Shown here: in pieces, positions 25,101 to 38,797 of the stretch
How positions within the stretch are numbered: position 1 is the stretch's first letter
Layout: each line of letters begins with the position of its first letter
Assembly: GCA_903813345.2 (NCBI GenBank)
Contig: CAIIXF020000049.1
Coordinates: 1 to 41,748 of the forward strand
From: Owenia fusiformis
Taxonomy: Eukaryota > Annelida > Polychaeta > Sabellida > Oweniidae
Direction: 5' to 3'
Length of the DNA: 41,748 nt
Made by a program: the position numbers and the translations under genes
The notes under the pieces: generated by a model
What the model saw: the letters and a program-made list of their open reading frames with translations, nothing else
Database searches by the model: none
Told to the model about the DNA's origin: nothing

Positions 25101-28100
25101 CAAATCAGGAGGTTGTTGAATGGAATAAAGTATGAAAAAGTGATGATTTTTGTAAGATTTTGCCAAAAAGTGGGCCAAATTTGTCCAATTTTCTGGTTCA
25201 CGGTTCAGTGATTTTGGCTAAAAATCGCAATATGCAATAAAATACTCAATTTCTTGACACGATACTGAAAAATGTCACCATCAGGCAGTGGATTTCATGA
25301 TGTAAATGAAAAACTAGTCAAATTTAAAGGAAAACCATTGGGTTCTTTGAAAAATGACCCCAGGGGTAATGAAGTAGCCATATTTTTCATAATTGCTGTC
25401 AGAATATTCTTAAACTGCACAAAACTACTTGAAAAACTCTAGTAAATTGGAAAAACGCAATTTAAAGCCAGAAATCATCCAACCATGTGGCTATTAGGCC
25501 AAAATGCCCTAATACGTCACTTCCGCTGAATAGAAAAAAGTAGTATTCAAAAATAAATGTAGTCCCAACACAATTGTGATCATGACGAGTCAGTAAGCTA
25601 GTATGTAGGCACAGTTGTAATCTTTTTGCAATGGCAACATGCCATTTCTTCTGAAAATGCGTTTATTTGGGTTATCTGAAGGAAAATTTCGAGTCAAGTG
25701 GCGTATTAATTTTGCCTTCATTTTTGTGAATTTCAATTTGTGTCTGCAGAGAGAGGGGGTAGTGTCACAATTGACCAATTATTTCAAAAAGTAGATGATT
25801 GGCCCCTATTGAGTTTAGTGTCAAGATGTAGCTTAGACATAGCTTTAGAACCTCAGATAGGCCAGTGAGGCCACATAAATCCATAACTCGAGATAAAAAG
25901 TCAGGCGTTTGCCCTTTTGCCCATTGACTAGTATGGTGACGTGAATTAGGGCAGTTTTGCCTATTAGTCACATGTGAAAGTGACCAAAATTTTTTAAAAC
26001 TACTCAGAATCGCCCAGAATTGAAGTTTATTAGTGTGAAACATATTTTAGACGGAGGCAAAAAGGGGAATTTTCATGAACAAATTTAATATTTTTGCTGA
26101 ATCAGCAGTTTTCGCTTTTTACCCCCAAAACCACTGATTTTGACGATATTTGGCTACAATTTTGTCCTCAGTGACCCCTAAATGTCATTTGTTGTCGTAA
26201 ATGGGTAAGCCAACGAGTTGCTATTCATCATAAAGATTGAATTTTGCATCTTATGGTTTCCAGTATAGAAAGAAGGTACATATCGGGGGTGCAGTCAGAA
26301 ATTGGTGAGTTAAGTGTCAGTTTTTGATGTATTTGTTCACTCTGAATGACTACATTCGAGCTAAAAAATATCTCAAAAGTCCCAATTCTCTAGGCCAGAG
26401 TCAAAACTGATCAAATTTGTCATCATTTTTCAAATCAGGAGGTTGTTGAATGGAATAAAGTATGAAAAAGTGATGATTTTTGTAAGATTTTGCCAAAAAG
26501 TGGGCCAAATTTGTCCAATTTTCTGGTTCACGGTTCAGTGATTTTGGCTAAAAATCGCAATATGCAATAAAATACTCAATTTCTTGACACGATACTGAAA
26601 AATGTCACCATCAGGCAGTGGATTTCATGATGTAAATGAAAAACTAGTCAAATTTAAAGGAAAACCATTGGGTTCTTTGAAAAATGACCCCAGGGGTAAT
26701 GAAGTAGCCATATTTTTCATAATTGCTGTCAGAATATTCTTAAACTGCACAAAACTACTTGAAAAACTCTAGTAAATTGGAAAAACGCAATTTAAAGCCA
26801 GAAATCATCCAACCATGTGGCTATTAGGCCAAAATGCCCTAATACGTCACTTCCGCTGAATAGAAAAAAGTAGTATTCAAAAATAAATGTAGTCCCAACA
26901 CAATTGTGATCATGACGAGTCAGTAAGCTAGTATGTAGGCACAGTTGTAATCTTTTTGCAATGGCAACATGCCATTTCTTCTGAAAATGCGTTTATTTGG
27001 GTTATCTGAAGGAAAATTTCGAGTCAAGTGGCGTATTAATTTTGCCTTCATTTTTGTGAATTTCAATTTGTGTCTGCAGAGAGAGGGGGTAGTGTCACAA
27101 TTGACCAATTATTTCAAAAAGTAGATGATTGGCCCCTATTGAGTTTAGTGTCAAGATGTAGCTTAGACATAGCTTTAGAACCTCAGATAGGCCAGTGAGG
27201 CCACATAAATCCATAACTCGAGATAAAAAGTCAGGCGTTTGCCCTTTTGCCCATTGACTAGTATGGTGACGTGAATTAGGGCAGTTTTGCCTATTAGTCA
27301 CATGTGAAAGTGACCAAAATTTTTTAAAACTACTCAGAATCGCCCAGAATTGAAGTTTATTAGTGTGAAACATATTTTAGACGGAGGCAAAAAGGGGAAT
27401 TTTCATGAACAAATTTAATATTTTTGCTGAATCAGCAGTTTTCGCTTTTTACCCCCAAAACCACTGATTTTGACGATATTTGGCTACAATTTTGTCCTCA
27501 GTGACCCCTAAATGTCATTTGTTGTCGTAAATGGGTAAGCCAACGAGTTGCTATTCATCATAAAGATTGAATTTTGCATCTTATGGTTTCCAGTATAGAA
27601 AGAAGGTACATATCGGGGGTGCAGTCAGAAATTGGTGAGTTAAGTGTCAGTTTTTGATGTATTTGTTCACTCTGAATGACTACATTCGAGCTAAAAAATA
27701 TCTCAAAAGTCCCAATTCTCTAGGCCAGAGTCAAAACTGATCAAATTTGTCATCATTTTTCAAATCAGGAGGTTGTTGAATGGAATAAAGTATGAAAAAG
27801 TGATGATTTTTGTAAGATTTTGCCAAAAAGTGGGCCAAATTTGTCCAATTTTCTGGTTCACGGTTCAGTGATTTTGGCTAAAAATCGCAATATGCAATAA
27901 AATACTCAATTTCTTGACACGATACTGAAAAATGTCACCATCAGGCAGTGGATTTCATGATGTAAATGAAAAACTAGTCAAATTTAAAGGAAAACCATTG
28001 GGTTCTTTGAAAAATGACCCCAGGGGTAATGAAGTAGCCATATTTTTCATAATTGCTGTCAGAATATTCTTAAACTGCACAAAACTACTTGAAAAACTCT

Positions 28101-31100
28101 AGTAAATTGGAAAAACGCAATTTAAAGCCAGAAATCATCCAACCATGTGGCTATTAGGCCAAAATGCCCTAATACGTCACTTCCGCTGAATAGAAAAAAG
28201 TAGTATTCAAAAATAAATGTAGTCCCAACACAATTGTGATCATGACGAGTCAGTAAGCTAGTATGTAGGCACAGTTGTAATCTTTTTGCAATGGCAACAT
28301 GCCATTTCTTCTGAAAATGCGTTTATTTGGGTTATCTGAAGGAAAATTTCGAGTCAAGTGGCGTATTAATTTTGCCTTCATTTTTGTGAATTTCAATTTG
28401 TGTCTGCAGAGAGAGGGGGTAGTGTCACAATTGACCAATTATTTCAAAAAGTAGATGATTGGCCCCTATTGAGTTTAGTGTCAAGATGTAGCTTAGACAT
28501 AGCTTTAGAACCTCAGATAGGCCAGTGAGGCCACATAAATCCATAACTCGAGATAAAAAGTCAGGCGTTTGCCCTTTTGCCCATTGACTAGTATGGTGAC
28601 GTGAATTAGGGCAGTTTTGCCTATTAGTCACATGTGAAAGTGACCAAAATTTTTTAAAACTACTCAGAATCGCCCAGAATTGAAGTTTATTAGTGTGAAA
28701 CATATTTTAGACGGAGGCAAAAAGGGGAATTTTCATGAACAAATTTAATATTTTTGCTGAATCAGCAGTTTTCGCTTTTTACCCCCAAAACCACTGATTT
28801 TGACGATATTTGGCTACAATTTTGTCCTCAGTGACCCCTAAATGTCATTTGTTGTCGTAAATGGGTAAGCCAACGAGTTGCTATTCATCATAAAGATTGA
28901 ATTTTGCATCTTATGGTTTCCAGTATAGAAAGAAGGTACATATCGGGGGTGCAGTCAGAAATTGGTGAGTTAAGTGTCAGTTTTTGATGTATTTGTTCAC
29001 TCTGAATGACTACATTCGAGCTAAAAAATATCTCAAAAGTCCCAATTCTCTAGGCCAGAGTCAAAACTGATCAAATTTGTCATCATTTTTCAAATCAGGA
29101 GGTTGTTGAATGGAATAAAGTATGAAAAAGTGATGATTTTTGTAAGATTTTGCCAAAAAGTGGGCCAAATTTGTCCAATTTTCTGGTTCACGGTTCAGTG
29201 ATTTTGGCTAAAAATCGCAATATGCAATAAAATACTCAATTTCTTGACACGATACTGAAAAATGTCACCATCAGGCAGTGGATTTCATGATGTAAATGAA
29301 AAACTAGTCAAATTTAAAGGAAAACCATTGGGTTCTTTGAAAAATGACCCCAGGGGTAATGAAGTAGCCATATTTTTCATAATTGCTGTCAGAATATTCT
29401 TAAACTGCACAAAACTACTTGAAAAACTCTAGTAAATTGGAAAAACGCAATTTAAAGCCAGAAATCATCCAACCATGTGGCTATTAGGCCAAAATGCCCT
29501 AATACGTCACTTCCGCTGAATAGAAAAAAGTAGTATTCAAAAATAAATGTAGTCCCAACACAATTGTGATCATGACGAGTCAGTAAGCTAGTATGTAGGC
29601 ACAGTTGTAATCTTTTTGCAATGGCAACATGCCATTTCTTCTGAAAATGCGTTTATTTGGGTTATCTGAAGGAAAATTTCGAGTCAAGTGGCGTATTAAT
29701 TTTGCCTTCATTTTTGTGAATTTCAATTTGTGTCTGCAGAGAGAGGGGGTAGTGTCACAATTGACCAATTATTTCAAAAAGTAGATGATTGGCCCCTATT
29801 GAGTTTAGTGTCAAGATGTAGCTTAGACATAGCTTTAGAACCTCAGATAGGCCAGTGAGGCCACATAAATCCATAACTCGAGATAAAAAGTCAGGCGTTT
29901 GCCCTTTTGCCCATTGACTAGTATGGTGACGTGAATTAGGGCAGTTTTGCCTATTAGTCACATGTGAAAGTGACCAAAATTTTTTAAAACTACTCAGAAT
30001 CGCCCAGAATTGAAGTTTATTAGTGTGAAACATATTTTAGACGGAGGCAAAAAGGGGAATTTTCATGAACAAATTTAATATTTTTGCTGAATCAGCAGTT
30101 TTCGCTTTTTACCCCCAAAACCACTGATTTTGACGATATTTGGCTACAATTTTGTCCTCAGTGACCCCTAAATGTCATTTGTTGTCGTAAATGGGTAAGC
30201 CAACGAGTTGCTATTCATCATAAAGATTGAATTTTGCATCTTATGGTTTCCAGTATAGAAAGAAGGTACATATCGGGGGTGCAGTCAGAAATTGGTGAGT
30301 TAAGTGTCAGTTTTTGATGTATTTGTTCACTCTGAATGACTACATTCGAGCTAAAAAATATCTCAAAAGTCCCAATTCTCTAGGCCAGAGTCAAAACTGA
30401 TCAAATTTGTCATCATTTTTCAAATCAGGAGGTTGTTGAATGGAATAAAGTATGAAAAAGTGATGATTTTTGTAAGATTTTGCCAAAAAGTGGGCCAAAT
30501 TTGTCCAATTTTCTGGTTCACGGTTCAGTGATTTTGGCTAAAAATCGCAATATGCAATAAAATACTCAATTTCTTGACACGATACTGAAAAATGTCACCA
30601 TCAGGCAGTGGATTTCATGATGTAAATGAAAAACTAGTCAAATTTAAAGGAAAACCATTGGGTTCTTTGAAAAATGACCCCAGGGGTAATGAAGTAGCCA
30701 TATTTTTCATAATTGCTGTCAGAATATTCTTAAACTGCACAAAACTACTTGAAAAACTCTAGTAAATTGGAAAAACGCAATTTAAAGCCAGAAATCATCC
30801 AACCATGTGGCTATTAGGCCAAAATGCCCTAATACGTCACTTCCGCTGAATAGAAAAAAGTAGTATTCAAAAATAAATGTAGTCCCAACACAATTGTGAT
30901 CATGACGAGTCAGTAAGCTAGTATGTAGGCACAGTTGTAATCTTTTTGCAATGGCAACATGCCATTTCTTCTGAAAATGCGTTTATTTGGGTTATCTGAA
31001 GGAAAATTTCGAGTCAAGTGGCGTATTAATTTTGCCTTCATTTTTGTGAATTTCAATTTGTGTCTGCAGAGAGAGGGGGTAGTGTCACAATTGACCAATT

Positions 31101-34100
31101 ATTTCAAAAAGTAGATGATTGGCCCCTATTGAGTTTAGTGTCAAGATGTAGCTTAGACATAGCTTTAGAACCTCAGATAGGCCAGTGAGGCCACATAAAT
31201 CCATAACTCGAGATAAAAAGTCAGGCGTTTGCCCTTTTGCCCATTGACTAGTATGGTGACGTGAATTAGGGCAGTTTTGCCTATTAGTCACATGTGAAAG
31301 TGACCAAAATTTTTTAAAACTACTCAGAATCGCCCAGAATTGAAGTTTATTAGTGTGAAACATATTTTAGACGGAGGCAAAAAGGGGAATTTTCATGAAC
31401 AAATTTAATATTTTTGCTGAATCAGCAGTTTTCGCTTTTTACCCCCAAAACCACTGATTTTGACGATATTTGGCTACAATTTTGTCCTCAGTGACCCCTA
31501 AATGTCATTTGTTGTCGTAAATGGGTAAGCCAACGAGTTGCTATTCATCATAAAGATTGAATTTTGCATCTTATGGTTTCCAGTATAGAAAGAAGGTACA
31601 TATCGGGGGTGCAGTCAGAAATTGGTGAGTTAAGTGTCAGTTTTTGATGTATTTGTTCACTCTGAATGACTACATTCGAGCTAAAAAATATCTCAAAAGT
31701 CCCAATTCTCTAGGCCAGAGTCAAAACTGATCAAATTTGTCATCATTTTTCAAATCAGGAGGTTGTTGAATGGAATAAAGTATGAAAAAGTGATGATTTT
31801 TGTAAGATTTTGCCAAAAAGTGGGCCAAATTTGTCCAATTTTCTGGTTCACGGTTCAGTGATTTTGGCTAAAAATCGCAATATGCAATAAAATACTCAAT
31901 TTCTTGACACGATACTGAAAAATGTCACCATCAGGCAGTGGATTTCATGATGTAAATGAAAAACTAGTCAAATTTAAAGGAAAACCATTGGGTTCTTTGA
32001 AAAATGACCCCAGGGGTAATGAAGTAGCCATATTTTTCATAATTGCTGTCAGAATATTCTTAAACTGCACAAAACTACTTGAAAAACTCTAGTAAATTGG
32101 AAAAACGCAATTTAAAGCCAGAAATCATCCAACCATGTGGCTATTAGGCCAAAATGCCCTAATACGTCACTTCCGCTGAATAGAAAAAAGTAGTATTCAA
32201 AAATAAATGTAGTCCCAACACAATTGTGATCATGACGAGTCAGTAAGCTAGTATGTAGGCACAGTTGTAATCTTTTTGCAATGGCAACATGCCATTTCTT
32301 CTGAAAATGCGTTTATTTGGGTTATCTGAAGGAAAATTTCGAGTCAAGTGGCGTATTAATTTTGCCTTCATTTTTGTGAATTTCAATTTGTGTCTGCAGA
32401 GAGAGGGGGTAGTGTCACAATTGACCAATTATTTCAAAAAGTAGATGATTGGCCCCTATTGAGTTTAGTGTCAAGATGTAGCTTAGACATAGCTTTAGAA
32501 CCTCAGATAGGCCAGTGAGGCCACATAAATCCATAACTCGAGATAAAAAGTCAGGCGTTTGCCCTTTTGCCCATTGACTAGTATGGTGACGTGAATTAGG
32601 GCAGTTTTGCCTATTAGTCACATGTGAAAGTGACCAAAATTTTTTAAAACTACTCAGAATCGCCCAGAATTGAAGTTTATTAGTGTGAAACATATTTTAG
32701 ACGGAGGCAAAAAGGGGAATTTTCATGAACAAATTTAATATTTTTGCTGAATCAGCAGTTTTCGCTTTTTACCCCCAAAACCACTGATTTTGACGATATT
32801 TGGCTACAATTTTGTCCTCAGTGACCCCTAAATGTCATTTGTTGTCGTAAATGGGTAAGCCAACGAGTTGCTATTCATCATAAAGATTGAATTTTGCATC
32901 TTATGGTTTCCAGTATAGAAAGAAGGTACATATCGGGGGTGCAGTCAGAAATTGGTGAGTTAAGTGTCAGTTTTTGATGTATTTGTTCACTCTGAATGAC
33001 TACATTCGAGCTAAAAAATATCTCAAAAGTCCCAATTCTCTAGGCCAGAGTCAAAACTGATCAAATTTGTCATCATTTTTCAAATCAGGAGGTTGTTGAA
33101 TGGAATAAAGTATGAAAAAGTGATGATTTTTGTAAGATTTTGCCAAAAAGTGGGCCAAATTTGTCCAATTTTCTGGTTCACGGTTCAGTGATTTTGGCTA
33201 AAAATCGCAATATGCAATAAAATACTCAATTTCTTGACACGATACTGAAAAATGTCACCATCAGGCAGTGGATTTCATGATGTAAATGAAAAACTAGTCA
33301 AATTTAAAGGAAAACCATTGGGTTCTTTGAAAAATGACCCCAGGGGTAATGAAGTAGCCATATTTTTCATAATTGCTGTCAGAATATTCTTAAACTGCAC
33401 AAAACTACTTGAAAAACTCTAGTAAATTGGAAAAACGCAATTTAAAGCCAGAAATCATCCAACCATGTGGCTATTAGGCCAAAATGCCCTAATACGTCAC
33501 TTCCGCTGAATAGAAAAAAGTAGTATTCAAAAATAAATGTAGTCCCAACACAATTGTGATCATGACGAGTCAGTAAGCTAGTATGTAGGCACAGTTGTAA
33601 TCTTTTTGCAATGGCAACATGCCATTTCTTCTGAAAATGCGTTTATTTGGGTTATCTGAAGGAAAATTTCGAGTCAAGTGGCGTATTAATTTTGCCTTCA
33701 TTTTTGTGAATTTCAATTTGTGTCTGCAGAGAGAGGGGGTAGTGTCACAATTGACCAATTATTTCAAAAAGTAGATGATTGGCCCCTATTGAGTTTAGTG
33801 TCAAGATGTAGCTTAGACATAGCTTTAGAACCTCAGATAGGCCAGTGAGGCCACATAAATCCATAACTCGAGATAAAAAGTCAGGCGTTTGCCCTTTTGC
33901 CCATTGACTAGTATGGTGACGTGAATTAGGGCAGTTTTGCCTATTAGTCACATGTGAAAGTGACCAAAATTTTTTAAAACTACTCAGAATCGCCCAGAAT
34001 TGAAGTTTATTAGTGTGAAACATATTTTAGACGGAGGCAAAAAGGGGAATTTTCATGAACAAATTTAATATTTTTGCTGAATCAGCAGTTTTCGCTTTTT

Positions 34101-37100
34101 ACCCCCAAAACCACTGATTTTGACGATATTTGGCTACAATTTTGTCCTCAGTGACCCCTAAATGTCATTTGTTGTCGTAAATGGGTAAGCCAACGAGTTG
34201 CTATTCATCATAAAGATTGAATTTTGCATCTTATGGTTTCCAGTATAGAAAGAAGGTACATATCGGGGGTGCAGTCAGAAATTGGTGAGTTAAGTGTCAG
34301 TTTTTGATGTATTTGTTCACTCTGAATGACTACATTCGAGCTAAAAAATATCTCAAAAGTCCCAATTCTCTAGGCCAGAGTCAAAACTGATCAAATTTGT
34401 CATCATTTTTCAAATCAGGAGGTTGTTGAATGGAATAAAGTATGAAAAAGTGATGATTTTTGTAAGATTTTGCCAAAAAGTGGGCCAAATTTGTCCAATT
34501 TTCTGGTTCACGGTTCAGTGATTTTGGCTAAAAATCGCAATATGCAATAAAATACTCAATTTCTTGACACGATACTGAAAAATGTCACCATCAGGCAGTG
34601 GATTTCATGATGTAAATGAAAAACTAGTCAAATTTAAAGGAAAACCATTGGGTTCTTTGAAAAATGACCCCAGGGGTAATGAAGTAGCCATATTTTTCAT
34701 AATTGCTGTCAGAATATTCTTAAACTGCACAAAACTACTTGAAAAACTCTAGTAAATTGGAAAAACGCAATTTAAAGCCAGAAATCATCCAACCATGTGG
34801 CTATTAGGCCAAAATGCCCTAATACGTCACTTCCGCTGAATAGAAAAAAGTAGTATTCAAAAATAAATGTAGTCCCAACACAATTGTGATCATGACGAGT
34901 CAGTAAGCTAGTATGTAGGCACAGTTGTAATCTTTTTGCAATGGCAACATGCCATTTCTTCTGAAAATGCGTTTATTTGGGTTATCTGAAGGAAAATTTC
35001 GAGTCAAGTGGCGTATTAATTTTGCCTTCATTTTTGTGAATTTCAATTTGTGTCTGCAGAGAGAGGGGGTAGTGTCACAATTGACCAATTATTTCAAAAA
35101 GTAGATGATTGGCCCCTATTGAGTTTAGTGTCAAGATGTAGCTTAGACATAGCTTTAGAACCTCAGATAGGCCAGTGAGGCCACATAAATCCATAACTCG
35201 AGATAAAAAGTCAGGCGTTTGCCCTTTTGCCCATTGACTAGTATGGTGACGTGAATTAGGGCAGTTTTGCCTATTAGTCACATGTGAAAGTGACCAAAAT
35301 TTTTTAAAACTACTCAGAATCGCCCAGAATTGAAGTTTATTAGTGTGAAACATATTTTAGACGGAGGCAAAAAGGGGAATTTTCATGAACAAATTTAATA
35401 TTTTTGCTGAATCAGCAGTTTTCGCTTTTTACCCCCAAAACCACTGATTTTGACGATATTTGGCTACAATTTTGTCCTCAGTGACCCCTAAATGTCATTT
35501 GTTGTCGTAAATGGGTAAGCCAACGAGTTGCTATTCATCATAAAGATTGAATTTTGCATCTTATGGTTTCCAGTATAGAAAGAAGGTACATATCGGGGGT
35601 GCAGTCAGAAATTGGTGAGTTAAGTGTCAGTTTTTGATGTATTTGTTCACTCTGAATGACTACATTCGAGCTAAAAAATATCTCAAAAGTCCCAATTCTC
35701 TAGGCCAGAGTCAAAACTGATCAAATTTGTCATCATTTTTCAAATCAGGAGGTTGTTGAATGGAATAAAGTATGAAAAAGTGATGATTTTTGTAAGATTT
35801 TGCCAAAAAGTGGGCCAAATTTGTCCAATTTTCTGGTTCACGGTTCAGTGATTTTGGCTAAAAATCGCAATATGCAATAAAATACTCAATTTCTTGACAC
35901 GATACTGAAAAATGTCACCATCAGGCAGTGGATTTCATGATGTAAATGAAAAACTAGTCAAATTTAAAGGAAAACCATTGGGTTCTTTGAAAAATGACCC
36001 CAGGGGTAATGAAGTAGCCATATTTTTCATAATTGCTGTCAGAATATTCTTAAACTGCACAAAACTACTTGAAAAACTCTAGTAAATTGGAAAAACGCAA
36101 TTTAAAGCCAGAAATCATCCAACCATGTGGCTATTAGGCCAAAATGCCCTAATACGTCACTTCCGCTGAATAGAAAAAAGTAGTATTCAAAAATAAATGT
36201 AGTCCCAACACAATTGTGATCATGACGAGTCAGTAAGCTAGTATGTAGGCACAGTTGTAATCTTTTTGCAATGGCAACATGCCATTTCTTCTGAAAATGC
36301 GTTTATTTGGGTTATCTGAAGGAAAATTTCGAGTCAAGTGGCGTATTAATTTTGCCTTCATTTTTGTGAATTTCAATTTGTGTCTGCAGAGAGAGGGGGT
36401 AGTGTCACAATTGACCAATTATTTCAAAAAGTAGATGATTGGCCCCTATTGAGTTTAGTGTCAAGATGTAGCTTAGACATAGCTTTAGAACCTCAGATAG
36501 GCCAGTGAGGCCACATAAATCCATAACTCGAGATAAAAAGTCAGGCGTTTGCCCTTTTGCCCATTGACTAGTATGGTGACGTGAATTAGGGCAGTTTTGC
36601 CTATTAGTCACATGTGAAAGTGACCAAAATTTTTTAAAACTACTCAGAATCGCCCAGAATTGAAGTTTATTAGTGTGAAACATATTTTAGACGGAGGCAA
36701 AAAGGGGAATTTTCATGAACAAATTTAATATTTTTGCTGAATCAGCAGTTTTCGCTTTTTACCCCCAAAACCACTGATTTTGACGATATTTGGCTACAAT
36801 TTTGTCCTCAGTGACCCCTAAATGTCATTTGTTGTCGTAAATGGGTAAGCCAACGAGTTGCTATTCATCATAAAGATTGAATTTTGCATCTTATGGTTTC
36901 CAGTATAGAAAGAAGGTACATATCGGGGGTGCAGTCAGAAATTGGTGAGTTAAGTGTCAGTTTTTGATGTATTTGTTCACTCTGAATGACTACATTCGAG
37001 CTAAAAAATATCTCAAAAGTCCCAATTCTCTAGGCCAGAGTCAAAACTGATCAAATTTGTCATCATTTTTCAAATCAGGAGGTTGTTGAATGGAATAAAG

Positions 37101-37466
37101 TATGAAAAAGTGATGATTTTTGTAAGATTTTGCCAAAAAGTGGGCCAAATTTGTCCAATTTTCTGGTTCACGGTTCAGTGATTTTGGCTAAAAATCGCAA
37201 TATGCAATAAAATACTCAATTTCTTGACACGATACTGAAAAATGTCACCATCAGGCAGTGGATTTCATGATGTAAATGAAAAACTAGTCAAATTTAAAGG
37301 AAAACCATTGGGTTCTTTGAAAAATGACCCCAGGGGTAATGAAGTAGCCATATTTTTCATAATTGCTGTCAGAATATTCTTAAACTGCACAAAACTACTT
37401 GAAAAACTCTAGTAAATTGGAAAAACGCAATTTAAAGCCAGAAATCATCCAACCATGTGGCTATTA

Positions 37467-38797
37467 GGCCAAAATGCCCTAATACGTCACTTCCGCTGAA
37501 TAGAAAAAAGTAGTATTCAAAAATAAATGTAGTCCCAACACAATTGTGATCATGACGAGTCAGTAAGCTAGTATGTAGGCACAGTTGTAATCTTTTTGCA
37601 ATGGCAACATGCCATTTCTTCTGAAAATGCGTTTATTTGGGTTATCTGAAGGAAAATTTCGAGTCAAGTGGCGTATTAATTTTGCCTTCATTTTTGTGAA
37701 TTTCAATTTGTGTCTGCAGAGAGAGGGGGTAGTGTCACAATTGACCAATTATTTCAAAAAGTAGATGATTGGCCCCTATTGAGTTTAGTGTCAAGATGTA
37801 GCTTAGACATAGCTTTAGAACCTCAGATAGGCCAGTGAGGCCACATAAATCCATAACTCGAGATAAAAAGTCAGGCGTTTGCCCTTTTGCCCATTGACTA
37901 GTATGGTGACGTGAATTAGGGCAGTTTTGCCTATTAGTCACATGTGAAAGTGACCAAAATTTTTTAAAACTACTCAGAATCGCCCAGAATTGAAGTTTAT
38001 TAGTGTGAAACATATTTTAGACGGAGGCAAAAAGGGGAATTTTCATGAACAAATTTAATATTTTTGCTGAATCAGCAGTTTTCGCTTTTTACCCCCAAAA
38101 CCACTGATTTTGACGATATTTGGCTACAATTTTGTCCTCAGTGACCCCTAAATGTCATTTGTTGTCGTAAATGGGTAAGCCAACGAGTTGCTATTCATCA
38201 TAAAGATTGAATTTTGCATCTTATGGTTTCCAGTATAGAAAGAAGGTACATATCGGGGGTGCAGTCAGAAATTGGTGAGTTAAGTGTCAGTTTTTGATGT
38301 ATTTGTTCACTCTGAATGACTACATTCGAGCTAAAAAATATCTCAAAAGTCCCAATTCTCTAGGCCAGAGTCAAAACTGATCAAATTTGTCATCATTTTT
38401 CAAATCAGGAGGTTGTTGAATGGAATAAAGTATGAAAAAGTGATGATTTTTGTAAGATTTTGCCAAAAAGTGGGCCAAATTTGTCCAATTTTCTGGTTCA
38501 CGGTTCAGTGATTTTGGCTAAAAATCGCAATATGCAATAAAATACTCAATTTCTTGACACGATACTGAAAAATGTCACCATCAGGCAGTGGATTTCATGA
38601 TGTAAATGAAAAACTAGTCAAATTTAAAGGAAAACCATTGGGTTCTTTGAAAAATGACCCCAGGGGTAATGAAGTAGCCATATTTTTCATAATTGCTGTC
38701 AGAATATTCTTAAACTGCACAAAACTACTTGAAAAACTCTAGTAAATTGGAAAAAACGCAATTTAAAGCCAGAAATCATCCAACCATGTGGCTATTA
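37467..38797 (+). repeat. Copy 29, isolated A6 variant (1331 bases)
   Basis: The A tract is six long at 38751-38756. It stands alone, seventeen units from the previous A6 copy, and does not fit the seven-unit spacing. It may be a separate slippage event or a sequencing error. Confidence 0.9.
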
